Shown here: positions 1 to 8,200 of the stretch, one piece after another
Numbering within the stretch: the first letter of the stretch is position 1
How the letters are laid out: each line of letters opens with the position of its first letter
NCBI GenBank assembly: GCA_022360535.1
Contig: JAKSCP010000445.1
Coordinates: 1-9,094, forward strand
Reading direction: 5' to 3'
Source of the DNA: Pseudomonadales bacterium
GTDB lineage: Bacteria; Pseudomonadota; Gammaproteobacteria; Pseudomonadales; Pseudohongiellaceae
Length of the DNA stretch: 9,094 bases
Made by a program: the position numbers and the translations under genes
The notes under the pieces: generated by a model
What the model saw: the letters and a program-made list of their open reading frames with translations, nothing else
Database searches by the model: none
What the model was told of the DNA's origin: nothing

Positions 1-404
1 ATCCCGCACTACGCAGTCGCGTTCGCGAGATTGTGCTGATTGCCCCTGATATCGAAGAGAGTGAATTCACTACCGAACTGGTTCCCTTCATCGCATCTAA
101 TGAACAACCACTGACACTTTACGTGTCAAATAACGACGCTGAACTCGACTATTCGAAACGTTTTAATGCCTATGCCCTGGCTGGTGATTCAGACGACAGG
201 ATACTGGTTACCAGTCACGTGGAAACGATTGATGTCAGGCAAGCCAGCTCGGCCCTTATTGATGCCGAAGGATTTGCTGATACCGATTCAATTCTTGAAG
301 ACCTGTGGGATTTGATTCACAACGGCAATCGCGCGAATTCCAGAAGCACACTTACCGCTCAGTATCGCCCGGAAGGCACCCACTGGGCATACACTCCCGA
401 CTAA
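1..404 (+). CDS. C-terminal end of an alpha/beta hydrolase, DUF900-like (5' truncated)
   Basis: The reading frame is open from the left edge (first full codon at base 3) to TAA at 402-404, so about 133 C-terminal residues are present and the true start is outside the window. The order of motifs matches the end of DUF900 alpha/beta hydrolases: a strand ending IVLIAPDI, then the acid-bearing strand LTLYVSNNDAEL, then VETIDV and FADTDSILEDLWDLI. The nucleophile-elbow Ser would lie upstream and cannot be seen. The Asp in YVSNND fits the catalytic acid. In relatives as I remember them, a His follows VETIDV by about ten residues, just before the FAD-like segment. Here that position appears to be Ala (LIDAEGFAD), so the protein may be inactive or use another residue. 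Substrate is unknown. The gene converges on the operon and is probably functionally unrelated to it. Confidence 0.72.
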   Translation, partial: PALRSRVREIVLIAPDIEESEFTTELVPFIASNEQPLTLYVSNNDAELDYSKRFNAYALAGDSDDRILVTSHVETIDVRQASSALIDAEGFADTDSILEDLWDLIHNGNRANSRSTLTAQYRPEGTHWAYTPD

Positions 405-428
405 CCACTGAGCCTCAGGTCGCTGCTT
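405..428. other. Convergent 24-base intergenic gap
   Basis: This gap separates the stop codons of the plus-strand hydrolase and the minus-strand methyltransferase. It contains a short perfect inverted repeat, CTGAG-C-CTCAG at 408-418. The one-base centre cannot form a stable hairpin as written, and no T-run follows on either strand. I see no convincing terminator, so transcription from either side may read into the opposite gene. Confidence 0.6.
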
Positions 429-1031
429 CTAACGATAGAGGAAGACTGAGAAATAATCAGATTCTGGTGCGTCCCGCAACACCACACTTGCCGCCAGCTG
501 CTCACCGAATTTCACGACCTCAGCAGGGTCACTGGGTACGAGAATACCCTGTTCAAAATCCACTCTTTTCAGAAGGCTGAGACCGACACCGACTCGACAG
601 GCGTCGAAGAGTCGATTGATCATCTTGAACAGATAGGCAGGATCGCTGTTTCGGTAATTTAACGCCCCACAACAGATCACATAGTCAGCCGCTGGCAACA
701 ACAAGGACCCAAACTCCCCCAACAGAAATCGGGTATTGGGCTCGGCCCCGAAACGCTGTACCGCAACCTCCAGGAACGCCGCCACCTGGTCGATACCAGT
801 GTAGCTAAAATCCCCATGCAGCTGCTTCAGGTAGGGGTAGATGTCAGCATGGCCGCAGCCAACGTCCAATACTTCTTTACCCGCCAAATCGCCAAAGTCA
901 GCAAAGTGCTGGAATCGGTGTTGCTGACTTGCGGAGTTTTTCCAGCCCAGGGCCTCAGTAGAATCACTCCCGAAACGTTGCATTCGATCTCGATGGTAAG
1001 CCTGCACAACGGCAACGTCTTTAACCTGCAT
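429..1031 (-). CDS. Class I SAM-dependent methyltransferase, small, last gene of the operon
   Basis: This encodes a 200-residue Rossmann-fold methyltransferase. Residues 54-61 (VLDVGCGH) are the glycine-rich SAM-binding motif I, YTGID at 77-81 supplies the acidic residue at the end of strand 2 expected to bind the SAM ribose, and ADYVICCGALNYR at 115-127 fits the motif IV region. The N-terminus (AYHRDRMQRFG) looks like a helical cap typical of small free-standing methyltransferases. The acceptor cannot be told from sequence. I chose the ATG at 1031 because GGAG (1037-1040) sits five bases upstream. The frame is open to an ATG at 1079, but that start would overlap the preceding gene by 59 bases. 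With the chosen start the overlap is 11 bases, suggesting translational coupling. It could modify an injection-system component or a metabolite, or be a passenger gene. Confidence 0.85.
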   Translation of the reverse strand: MQVKDVAVVQAYHRDRMQRFGSDSTEALGWKNSASQQHRFQHFADFGDLAGKEVLDVGCGHADIYPYLKQLHGDFSYTGIDQVAAFLEVAVQRFGAEPNTRFLLGEFGSLLLPAADYVICCGALNYRNSDPAYLFKMINRLFDACRVGVGLSLLKRVDFEQGILVPSDPAEVVKFGEQLAASVVLRDAPESDYFSVFLYR

Positions 1032-3873
1032 TGCGACTCCAGATTGCTTTTCTGAGAGAACGACGGAGTCCTCGAACAACTCTGGAACGTCCTCGTTTCA
1101 TACTCCTGTTGATGAATTTATTGCCTTTCACATTCACACTCATCTGTTGTGGCGACGTGTTTTGCAATGGCACCACCAATAACACAAAGAGTAGTGGCAC
1201 GACGAAATAGGCAATGCGCCACCAATTTAGATAAGGGTCGATGAATAGGGCCGACAATACGAATATCGCGAAGGTGAAAACACCAACCACTCTCGCCAAA
1301 ATTAGAATAAAGGGTTTGATTGGTTCCCGGATAGACCACAGCAGAATGAGCAGAGAAATGGAGTAAAAGAGGGTCAGATTAAAAATCAGCACCAATCGAT
1401 CCCGAAAGTAGAAGCTCTGGAGATCTCTTTCCAGGTCCTGCCAAAACCCAGCTACTTCCGTCACCATCGCCGATACAAAAGCCTGCTCAATGAGTCGACC
1501 CTTTTCCGAGTTTTCGATTGGGATCGGCCAGATTGCAGCGCCTCCTGCAGTGCCGAAATTCCATCGCAAATCGCGCAAGTCGCGGGTCAGCGAGTCAAAC
1601 TGTCCATTGCTGTCCATCGCTGGTATCAAAATGGGATTCAGCTTGCTCATGACGGTAGCACTATCATCATTAACAAAGACCGTCCGTACCGATTCGATCA
1701 GTCCTTGACTGCTAGCCCATGTATCCTGCTCCAGAAACATCAGGAGTCTGGCAATGTACTGATCCGAATCTTCCGCGGTACCAATAATGACTGGCCGCAG
1801 CTGGCTCAGCACATCCTCAGTGTTTTCCTGATGGAAATCCAACATCAGGTTTATGGGTATGTAATCTTCCGGATAGTTTCGCCGCAGTTCTGCCGCCAGT
1901 GTTGTCACGAGCTGAACGATAAAACTTAAATCCCGAACCTCACCTGTATCCGGATCTTCCAGACTGTCGAAAAACAGGGTCAAACCATCGCCCATGTAAT
2001 CCCTTCCGATGGTTTCGGAATAAGTTGGATAAACCGGGGTCAGGAAGTTATCCGCGAAAGTCGTCATAGGGCCGTAGTCCAACGGTATTGAAAACCGATC
2101 CAGAATCCGGCCAGAAATCAGACCAATTTGGACGTCATCCCACTGATGCCAAAACGGTGCGTAAATGGCGAGGTCAACCTCGGTCCAGCGGTGGTGGGCA
2201 CCCTGAATAAACTCATTCATAGGAGAGCCCCGCCGCCAATTGGTATCCGGTAAAAAATCACCACTGCTATCGAGAGTGAGGCCAAAGTAAGCAATGCGAT
2301 CATAGAATCGAAGATCTACTTCCTGAGGCGGACTACCCGCAATCGGGAAATTCCATGTCGGATAAAACCCGTAAATGACATTTTGTTCCTCTATATCGCA
2401 GCCACAGCCCAGAAAATCCCAGCTAACAGCTCCTGTGCCTGGGGCGGCCGTTGTCGGTGTTTCCGCCTCCGTTCCCTGCCCGGCCGTTTCCGCACTGGGC
2501 ACCACACCGCGCTGGTCATACTGCATAACCAGCGCTTCGATTGCAGCCAGAAGAATGTTGTATTGCTGTTGCGTGAGCTTGTCACCAGCCACGGCGGAAG
2601 ACGGGTCATATTCACTGAGAACCTGCAAAATCGCTATCCGCAGCAAACGTGTGTTGGGGTAAGGAATATTCTCAACGAATTGAAGTTTCGATCTCACTTC
2701 AAACAGGAATGCCTCATCCAATAAACTTTCGATTGAGGCGAGCAACTGTCGATTCGATTCGTTGTAGCTGTCGAGGCTACTCTGAATCAGCGCCATTATT
2801 CCCTCTAACTCACGCAGCGCTGCAAGCTGCTCCTGAGTCGCTGCAGCGGTATAGCTTTCAGTGCGCTCTTCGAGGCTCGCTCTAAATGGTCCAATAAAGT
2901 AACTGCGGGCAACGGTTGCGATATGCAGTCGCAACAAGTTCAGACTTTCCCCTGGAGTGAGGTCGGTAAAAGCTATTGCTGCCAATCCTGTGATGACTGG
3001 CTCTGCAACCACTTCGGGCGCTTCAACTACGGACTCACCATCGGCAGCCGCGGGTGGCGCTTCCGTTGGGTCTGCCCCATTTTCCGCTGGCGCCTCAGGA
3101 ACCTGCGGTTCCAGAATACTTGGATCATCGATAAGACCACCGATCATTTCGGTAACATAGGCGGTATAAATAGCCACGAACTCAGTCTCGGTAAGACTGT
3201 TAATGTCGTTGGTTATGAGTTCGAAAAATGCCGGATTATCGATCGAGAAATCGGTAGTGGTTAAAAATTCTTCGTAATCCTCACCCAGCATTTCTGCCAA
3301 CTCCTCCGAACTGGCAGAGTCAATGAAGTAGCTCCATAAGGTACGAATGTAGTCCTGGTACAGGGTGGAGTACTGGCTTGAAGAGAGTTGCAATATCTGG
3401 GACAGCACATACTCGGTAAAATCTATGTCCGGCGCAGAAGTGAGGTAGGTCGAAGTAAGTTCACCGAGAAACTGACGATAGATTTCGGCAAACTCCATTT
3501 CATCTATCTGGTCGATGTAAAAGTCGAAAGCAGGTGAAAATTCATTGTCCACCAGAGCCTCGAATTCTTCTGACTGCAAATCGCGGACGTAGCGACTTAC
3601 GAATCTGGCATAGTCGCTGGCATCCAGCCGGGTGATATAGTCCTCGATGGCAACATCCATCTCGGTAGCATCAAGTAAGGGCTGCGCTTCAATACTGAGC
3701 TGATCGCCCAGCAACTCAAGAGCAGAAAAGCTCAGCTCGTAGTATCTCTTGATATCTGCCTCGGGGGTTAACTGCGCCCCGGCTTCAAAACTCCATGACA
3801 TAACTATACAGCCGAACACCAGCGATGCTCGCCGCAGCCATGTTGAATATGTCATTGAGCTTGCAGTAATCAT
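1021..3873 (-). CDS. Secreted-then-anchored envelope protein: helical repeats, GH18-like barrel, three membrane segments, basic tail
   Basis: This is a 950-residue protein with no exact family match that I recognise. Residues 1-33 look like a Sec signal peptide with cleavage after AGA. Residues 73-248 hold four helical repeats rich in acidic and aromatic residues, 254-295 a Pro/Ala/Glu linker, 300-455 a second helical region and 457-484 another linker. The only two cysteines outside the signal peptide form a CxC (490, 492). Residues 498-790 resemble a GH18 TIM barrel: VIYGFYPTW start, RIAYFGLTLD strand and a late GGAAIWPIP strand. The catalytic DGxDxDxE is replaced by DGLTLFFD (629-636), so hydrolysis is doubtful. 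Membrane helices are about 827-848, 855-878 and 884-904, and the tail from 911 is strongly basic. Predicted topology is periplasmic ectodomain and cytoplasmic tail. The start ATG has AGGG seven bases upstream. It sits 13 bases after the ATPase, suggesting an eCIS-associated anchoring, docking or release role (inferred). Confidence 0.82.
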   Translation of the reverse strand: MITASSMTYSTWLRRASLVFGCIVMSWSFEAGAQLTPEADIKRYYELSFSALELLGDQLSIEAQPLLDATEMDVAIEDYITRLDASDYARFVSRYVRDLQSEEFEALVDNEFSPAFDFYIDQIDEMEFAEIYRQFLGELTSTYLTSAPDIDFTEYVLSQILQLSSSQYSTLYQDYIRTLWSYFIDSASSEELAEMLGEDYEEFLTTTDFSIDNPAFFELITNDINSLTETEFVAIYTAYVTEMIGGLIDDPSILEPQVPEAPAENGADPTEAPPAAADGESVVEAPEVVAEPVITGLAAIAFTDLTPGESLNLLRLHIATVARSYFIGPFRASLEERTESYTAAATQEQLAALRELEGIMALIQSSLDSYNESNRQLLASIESLLDEAFLFEVRSKLQFVENIPYPNTRLLRIAILQVLSEYDPSSAVAGDKLTQQQYNILLAAIEALVMQYDQRGVVPSAETAGQGTEAETPTTAAPGTGAVSWDFLGCGCDIEEQNVIYGFYPTWNFPIAGSPPQEVDLRFYDRIAYFGLTLDSSGDFLPDTNWRRGSPMNEFIQGAHHRWTEVDLAIYAPFWHQWDDVQIGLISGRILDRFSIPLDYGPMTTFADNFLTPVYPTYSETIGRDYMGDGLTLFFDSLEDPDTGEVRDLSFIVQLVTTLAAELRRNYPEDYIPINLMLDFHQENTEDVLSQLRPVIIGTAEDSDQYIARLLMFLEQDTWASSQGLIESVRTVFVNDDSATVMSKLNPILIPAMDSNGQFDSLTRDLRDLRWNFGTAGGAAIWPIPIENSEKGRLIEQAFVSAMVTEVAGFWQDLERDLQSFYFRDRLVLIFNLTLFYSISLLILLWSIREPIKPFILILARVVGVFTFAIFVLSALFIDPYLNWWRIAYFVVPLLFVLLVVPLQNTSPQQMSVNVKGNKFINRSMKRGRSRVVRGLRRSLRKAIWSRNAG
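1024..1143 (-). other. Strongly basic C-terminal tail of the envelope protein
   Basis: Residues 911-950 carry about thirteen Lys/Arg and no Asp or Glu, with clusters such as KRGRSRVVRGLRRSLRK. The tail follows the third membrane helix and by the positive-inside rule should lie in the cytoplasm. Most of the rest of the protein is acidic, so the contrast is sharp. It could bind acidic lipid, nucleic acid or an acidic partner protein. Confidence 0.65.
1037..1040 (-). promoter_or_regulatory. Shine-Dalgarno GGAG of the methyltransferase gene
   Basis: On the minus strand the order is GGAG, TCGCA, ATG, a five-base spacing. The site lies inside the last codons of the 950-residue envelope protein gene and decides the methyltransferase start at 1031 over the in-frame ATG at 1079. 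Confidence 0.7.
1162..1395 (-). other. Three transmembrane helices of the envelope protein
   Basis: Residues about 827-848, 855-878 and 884-904 are three hydrophobic stretches separated by a short basic loop (REPIKP) and a short loop DPYLNWW. With a cleaved signal peptide the ectodomain is periplasmic, so helix 1 runs inward, the basic loop is cytoplasmic, DPYLNWW is periplasmic and the tail is cytoplasmic. Charges agree with this topology. Confidence 0.75.
1504..2406 (-). other. GH18-like barrel domain with degenerate active-site motif
   Basis: Residues 490-790 of the envelope protein contain landmarks of glycoside hydrolase family 18: the first strand VIYGFYPTW, the second strand RIAYFGLTL, the strand-4 motif region GDGLTLFFDSLE at 1966-1992 and a final strand with Trp in GGAAIWPIP. 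In the strand-4 motif the two middle acidic residues are Thr and Phe, and the catalytic Glu position is Asp. The fold assignment is by pattern only. A carbohydrate- or peptidoglycan-binding domain without catalysis is more likely than a chitinase. Confidence 0.6.
3130..3657 (-). repeat. Four degenerate ~40-residue helical repeats in the envelope protein
   Basis: Residues 73-248 contain four copies of a pattern close to FxxYIxxx-L-x-[ST]xx[DEQ][YF]xxxYxx[YF]xxx[LM]. The marker aromatic residues are at 88, 128, 168 and 232, giving spacings of 40, 40 and 64. Example cores are LDASDYARFVSRYV, IDEMEFAEIYRQFL, LSSSQYSTLYQDYI and LTETEFVAIYTAYV. The copies are acidic and predicted helical, consistent with an elongated periplasmic stalk or protein-binding solenoid. 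The repeat is visible in the protein, not as long DNA identity. Confidence 0.65.
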
Positions 3874-3880
3874 ATTGCAG

Positions 3881-3884
3881 CCCT
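3881..3884 (-). promoter_or_regulatory. Shine-Dalgarno AGGG of the envelope protein gene
   Basis: On the minus strand AGGG is followed by CTGCAAT and the ATG at 3873, a seven-base spacing. It lies in the 13-base gap after the ATPase stop codon. The later in-frame ATG at 3855 has no comparable site, so the upstream start is preferred. Confidence 0.65.
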
Positions 3885-3886
3885 GC

Positions 3887-5260
3887 TCACGCAGTCTTTC
3901 CCTCTTTTCGCAGCTCTTTGGTCACACCTTCGATAAGGTCTTCTTCATTAATTAGTGTACGATTCATCTGGATAGTGTTGATCGCACCAAAACGCACCAC
4001 ATTGGTAATTGCACCGCCAGACAACTCATATTTTTCAGCCAGATTATCCAGCGAGATATTCAGATCAAGATTTTGTGTATTACCCAATATTCGCTCCCAG
4101 AGCATCAATCGGTGTTCACTGTCTGGCATCGGGAAATACACGATAGACTGAAAGCGGCGGGAGAACGCTTCATCTATGTTTGCCTTAATATTGGAAGCTA
4201 ATATCACAACCCCGGGAAAGTCTTCAACTCGCTGCAGGAGGTAGGAAATTTCCTGATTGGCATACCGATCATTAGAACTGTTAGCCTGTGTTCTCTTACC
4301 AAACAAAGCGTCTGCCTCATCGAAGAACAGAATCCAGTTTTTACTCTCAGCCTGATCGAAAACATTAGCCAGGTTCTTTTCTGTTTCACCGATATATTTC
4401 GATACCACCATTGACAGATCGATGCGGTATACATCGGCTCCAACAGAAGAGCCAATCAGACTGGCCGTTAAGGTTTTGCCAGTCCCAGGTGGGCCGTAGA
4501 ACAGGCTGCGATAACCCGGCTTGATGACTTTTTCCAAACCCCAATCTTGCATTATAGTCTTGGAGTGCTTGATCCAGGTGACGATGTTATCTATTTCCAT
4601 CATCACCTCCACAGGCAGCACCAGATCGTCCCAGGTAAGTTTGGTGCTTATTAGCTTCGCCGGGAAATTCATGCTGTAGTCGGGCTTGTGATCGATACCC
4701 GTCGTAAGCTTATTCAAATACTCTGCGCTCATTCTTAGCGCTCCACTCATAAAAGGTTCGCCCGGGGATTTGTGCTCGAGTGTGATGATCCCTTGTTTTA
4801 TCAAGGCGCTCTCGCCATCAAGATAGCGTGCCACCTCAAACCTTTTACTTAAGTCATTGCCAGCAACGATAAATACGGCAGTCTCACAGGTCGGCAGGAA
4901 CCCACCGTGGCTCTGTCCTTTCCATCCACCAAACTGGGTAAAACCCCGATCAAAGTTTTTGTTGCGGGTAAACAGCAAATCCAGAAAATCAGGCCTGATA
5001 TGGGGGATTAGTGTCAGGGTCAGGATGATTCGCTCATCGACGCTGAGATCCAATTCATTGACTAACTGGGAGTAAGGGGACTCATCAGCACTGAGATCGG
5101 GCGGAGCGATTTCATAAATACTCTCGTATGCGGGCACCTCTTCATTCATGGAAGACTCATGCTCAAAGTAGATTGCAATGCGTGTATCCAGAACTGAGTT
5201 AAACCACTCAAGCTCCTTTTCCAGGCTGATTGCATTTGCTTCACTTAGTTCGGTGGTCAT
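3887..5260 (-). CDS. Contractile injection system AAA+ ATPase, Afp15/PVC15-like
   Basis: This 457-residue AAA+ ATPase closely resembles those coded beside eCIS tape measure genes. The N-terminal part carries the family phrases PPDLSADESPY (about 53-63), a helical segment LSVDERIILTLTLIPHIRP and FGGWKGQSHGGFLPTCETA. The ATPase core has Walker A GPPGTGKT (256-263), Walker B WILFFDEADALF with D314 and E315, sensor 1 Asn357 in ILASN, arginines 368-369 in AFSRRF and sensor 2 LSGGAI (413-418). It ends RKEGKT, typical of the group. All key residues are intact, so it should hydrolyse ATP. Known relatives act in particle assembly or cargo loading in the cytoplasm. I chose the ATG at 5260, eight bases after the tape measure stop. 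A TTG at 5278, overlapping that stop, would add six residues, and neither start has a strong Shine-Dalgarno. Confidence 0.93.
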   Translation of the reverse strand: MTTELSEANAISLEKELEWFNSVLDTRIAIYFEHESSMNEEVPAYESIYEIAPPDLSADESPYSQLVNELDLSVDERIILTLTLIPHIRPDFLDLLFTRNKNFDRGFTQFGGWKGQSHGGFLPTCETAVFIVAGNDLSKRFEVARYLDGESALIKQGIITLEHKSPGEPFMSGALRMSAEYLNKLTTGIDHKPDYSMNFPAKLISTKLTWDDLVLPVEVMMEIDNIVTWIKHSKTIMQDWGLEKVIKPGYRSLFYGPPGTGKTLTASLIGSSVGADVYRIDLSMVVSKYIGETEKNLANVFDQAESKNWILFFDEADALFGKRTQANSSNDRYANQEISYLLQRVEDFPGVVILASNIKANIDEAFSRRFQSIVYFPMPDSEHRLMLWERILGNTQNLDLNISLDNLAEKYELSGGAITNVVRFGAINTIQMNRTLINEEDLIEGVTKELRKEGKTA

Positions 5261-5268
5261 CTCGTTGG

Positions 5269-8200
5269 TTACCGCCAATCCACATAGATTGCCTTATCCA
5301 TCCAAGGCAGCTTTACCGTTGAATATCCCCACGGAAGATCATCCAGCAACATATCAAAAGCTTTTGACTGAACGATCAGTTTCCATGAATCATCATGTAA
5401 CTGAAGTTGCGCCTCGCGCTGCAAAAAAGTCTCTCGCAAACCCGCGATTGACGTGTTTTTCATCTTCGGCCAGTTGGCGATTACACCTCGCAGCAGTTTT
5501 TCCGACAGCTCCCTTTCCTCATCGGAAATGTCTATGCCACGCACGATAGGAATTCCAGCCTTTATTCCGCACAGTACTTTATTGAGCACCAACAGATATT
5601 CCGGAGTTTCAGTGCTGTCGTCGAGAATATACTGCAAGAGATGCACACCACGTTCTGCGCTGTCACGATCCTTGAACTTTCGATCTGCTATCAGATTTAG
5701 AGAAGTGAAGTAACGTTGCAGGTATGGAGCCAATAAGACCAAACCAGCGTTATGAACATAAATATCTTCCAGAATTTCAGGTTCATCTTCTTCTGACCAC
5801 TGGTAACGATCTGACTCTGCAGTAGTCAATTCGTCGCTCGTTCCCGCCCTCGATGCAGCACTGGAGAGCGGAGATTCGCCTGCTGGCGACTGCAAGTCTA
5901 TCTCCCGGTGTGATACTTCACGTTCCCCCATCCTGGAATCATCAATATGATCCCCTGATGCCAGTGCAAGTCGCTGTTCTGAACTGTTCAGAATCATAGC
6001 AATGCGGACGCTGGCGACGTGGGTTGTTGCAGTTGAGGACGCTGTCACACTCTCGGATAGCAACTGAAAAAACTCTGGCTTGCTTTTAACACTACTGCGC
6101 TGCTTGAGATAGTCGGACAACTCTCTTACAAAAGTCACCTCATTGAATGACTGACGCTGAATAAGAAGGTAATTGAAAATGAACTGCCACTTCATTTGAT
6201 GTAACAGGCCAGGGTCGATTGCTATATCCCTGGCCTTATCCACGCAGGCCATGGTCAATAAGTCTGCATAAAGCACTACCTTGAAGTGATCTGCGGGTTT
6301 CAACAACAACATGATCTTCACCAGCAGACTCTCAGGAAGAATAGAGACGAGCCGGTCTGAGGCTGCTTTGTCCTGCAATGATTCGGACAGTAGCCTGAGC
6401 AAAGCAGTGGGATGGCTGCTTAACATTAACTCGATGGTGTTGGTTATCGAATCAGATTCATGGGGTTTGATATTAAAATGCCCAAGCAGAAATGCGCGAA
6501 TCAAATCCACTGTGTTGCCACTCATTGCCAGTGGCGGCACATTTTCCCGATCCTTCAAGCCTTTCTCTAAAGTTGGAGATTCGGAATCTTCTGTATCCTG
6601 TAAACGAGCGCCTCTCGCGGCTCTCGAGTCTCTCAGCATGTCTGCACGTTGAGCCCTGGTGAGACTTTGAAATTTGTCCGCAGTAACCGACTCCAGCCAT
6701 TCATGGTCATCCGAGGAGAATAACTCTTCGATATGTCTCACCTTATTACCAATAAGACGTTTAAACACTGTCAGAAAACTCGGCCCTGAGGAGCCGGCAT
6801 CGCCAGACAGCGCAGTAAGCCGCTCCCGAAACTCAGCCGTACTGAACGCGTACTTGCTGGAAAAACTCTGAAAGAACGCCAGTAAAAGTTTTCGCTGCAT
6901 CGCCTTGGGCAGGCTCTCTAATATAGAGATCAAGGGCAAGCGTCCGGCATTTACCTCCTGGTTAAACCGGTGTAGTTTCCAGGGGTAGTTTTCGATTAGC
7001 TCATGCAATAACCGGACAACTTGATAGGACAATTTGCCTGGCATTTGATCAGCATTTGAAACCACCGTTACCAGTTTTTCATACAACAGATAAGCCCGGA
7101 TCAATTCAAGTTGTTCCAGTTCAGTAGTGCCAGCAGAACTCTGCCGTTGGACAGATTGGGCTTTCTGTTGCCGCTCCACCTCTACCTGCCTAAGTCGTTC
7201 AAGGTGCCTGCTCGAAGAGTCTGATGACGAGTAGTCGACCTGGCCTGCCTTATTGCTCTGAGATTCATCGGCATGGAGATAAGCGCGAATTTCAATCAGC
7301 ATTGCCAGTAATTCCTGCACCGCTGGATTCGAGGACGGTTTAGCATTGAGCACATCATTGATCGAGTCCAAAACCGATAACGCTGACTGGTTCTGATGCG
7401 CCGCCATCTGTTTTACCAGACTTACAAGGTAGGACTTCTTATTGAACTGACTACCCCTCTCCACCAGCAGATAAGTAAGCGTGAATTCCCAGGTTAAATC
7501 TCGAACCTGGCGTGGCTTGAGATCCTCTTTCTTATTTAATCCCTGGGTGATTGCAGGATTCGTCACAGTCTTGAAGATAGCCTCTGCGTTGGCAGGCTCT
7601 ATCAAAACCACTATTTGCTGCAACATGGGATTGCTAAAGCTGGTAGCGATATTGTGCCTAACCTCCTGGTGCTGACCCTCCTGATACAACATGTGAGTAA
7701 ACCAGGAAGAGAATTGGGTAATCAGTTCATCCCAGAATTGTTTCAATTCAGAAGTCTTTGCATTCCTGATTGCAGCAATCAGGGCGCGGCGTATTTTCTC
7801 CGGAGGTACCGTCGATTGTTGGTCAGGTTCCGAGCCGCCTGCTTGTGCCGCTTGCCTGGTGAATTGGTCGGCACTATCCCCTTCTCTATCTCCATCCCTA
7901 TCTCGATCCCTGCCCCTGAATCCACTGTCAGAATCCTGCGCAGAATCGTTGTTACCTGCCAAGCCTGTAGGCAACTCACCTCTCAACTCGAAAAGAATCT
8001 CAATCAATTCTTTTCTCAGGGCATTTTTAACCGAAGTCGGTTCAATCAAAGTGATAATCGAATCATAAAGCTCCAGCACCGACACATTGATATGCGCTGC
8101 CATCTGCCACATCATGCTGGCGATATAAGCCTTTCGATTGAAGCGGCTGCCACGATCCACAATCAAATACGTTAATGTGAATTCCCACAGGGATCGCTTA

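Noticed and set aside
408..418. CTGAG-C-CTCAG inverted repeat as a bidirectional terminator
   Set aside because: The loop is one base, the stem is five pairs and no T-run follows on either strand.
1032..1079. Upstream ATG at 1079 as the methyltransferase start
   Set aside because: It would overlap the preceding gene by 59 bases. The ATG at 1031 has a well-spaced GGAG, and the extra residues add no family motif.
1021..3873. Envelope protein as an eCIS DUF4157-type toxin or metallopeptidase cargo
   Set aside because: There is no HExxH motif, and the signal peptide and three membrane helices do not suit a lumen-loaded cargo.
7615..8175. Plus-strand open frame of 186 codons opposite the tape measure gene
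   Set aside because: It lies wholly antisense to a strongly supported coding sequence, has no recognisable domain and crosses the linker and both sides of a repeat unit. It is a shadow of the real gene.
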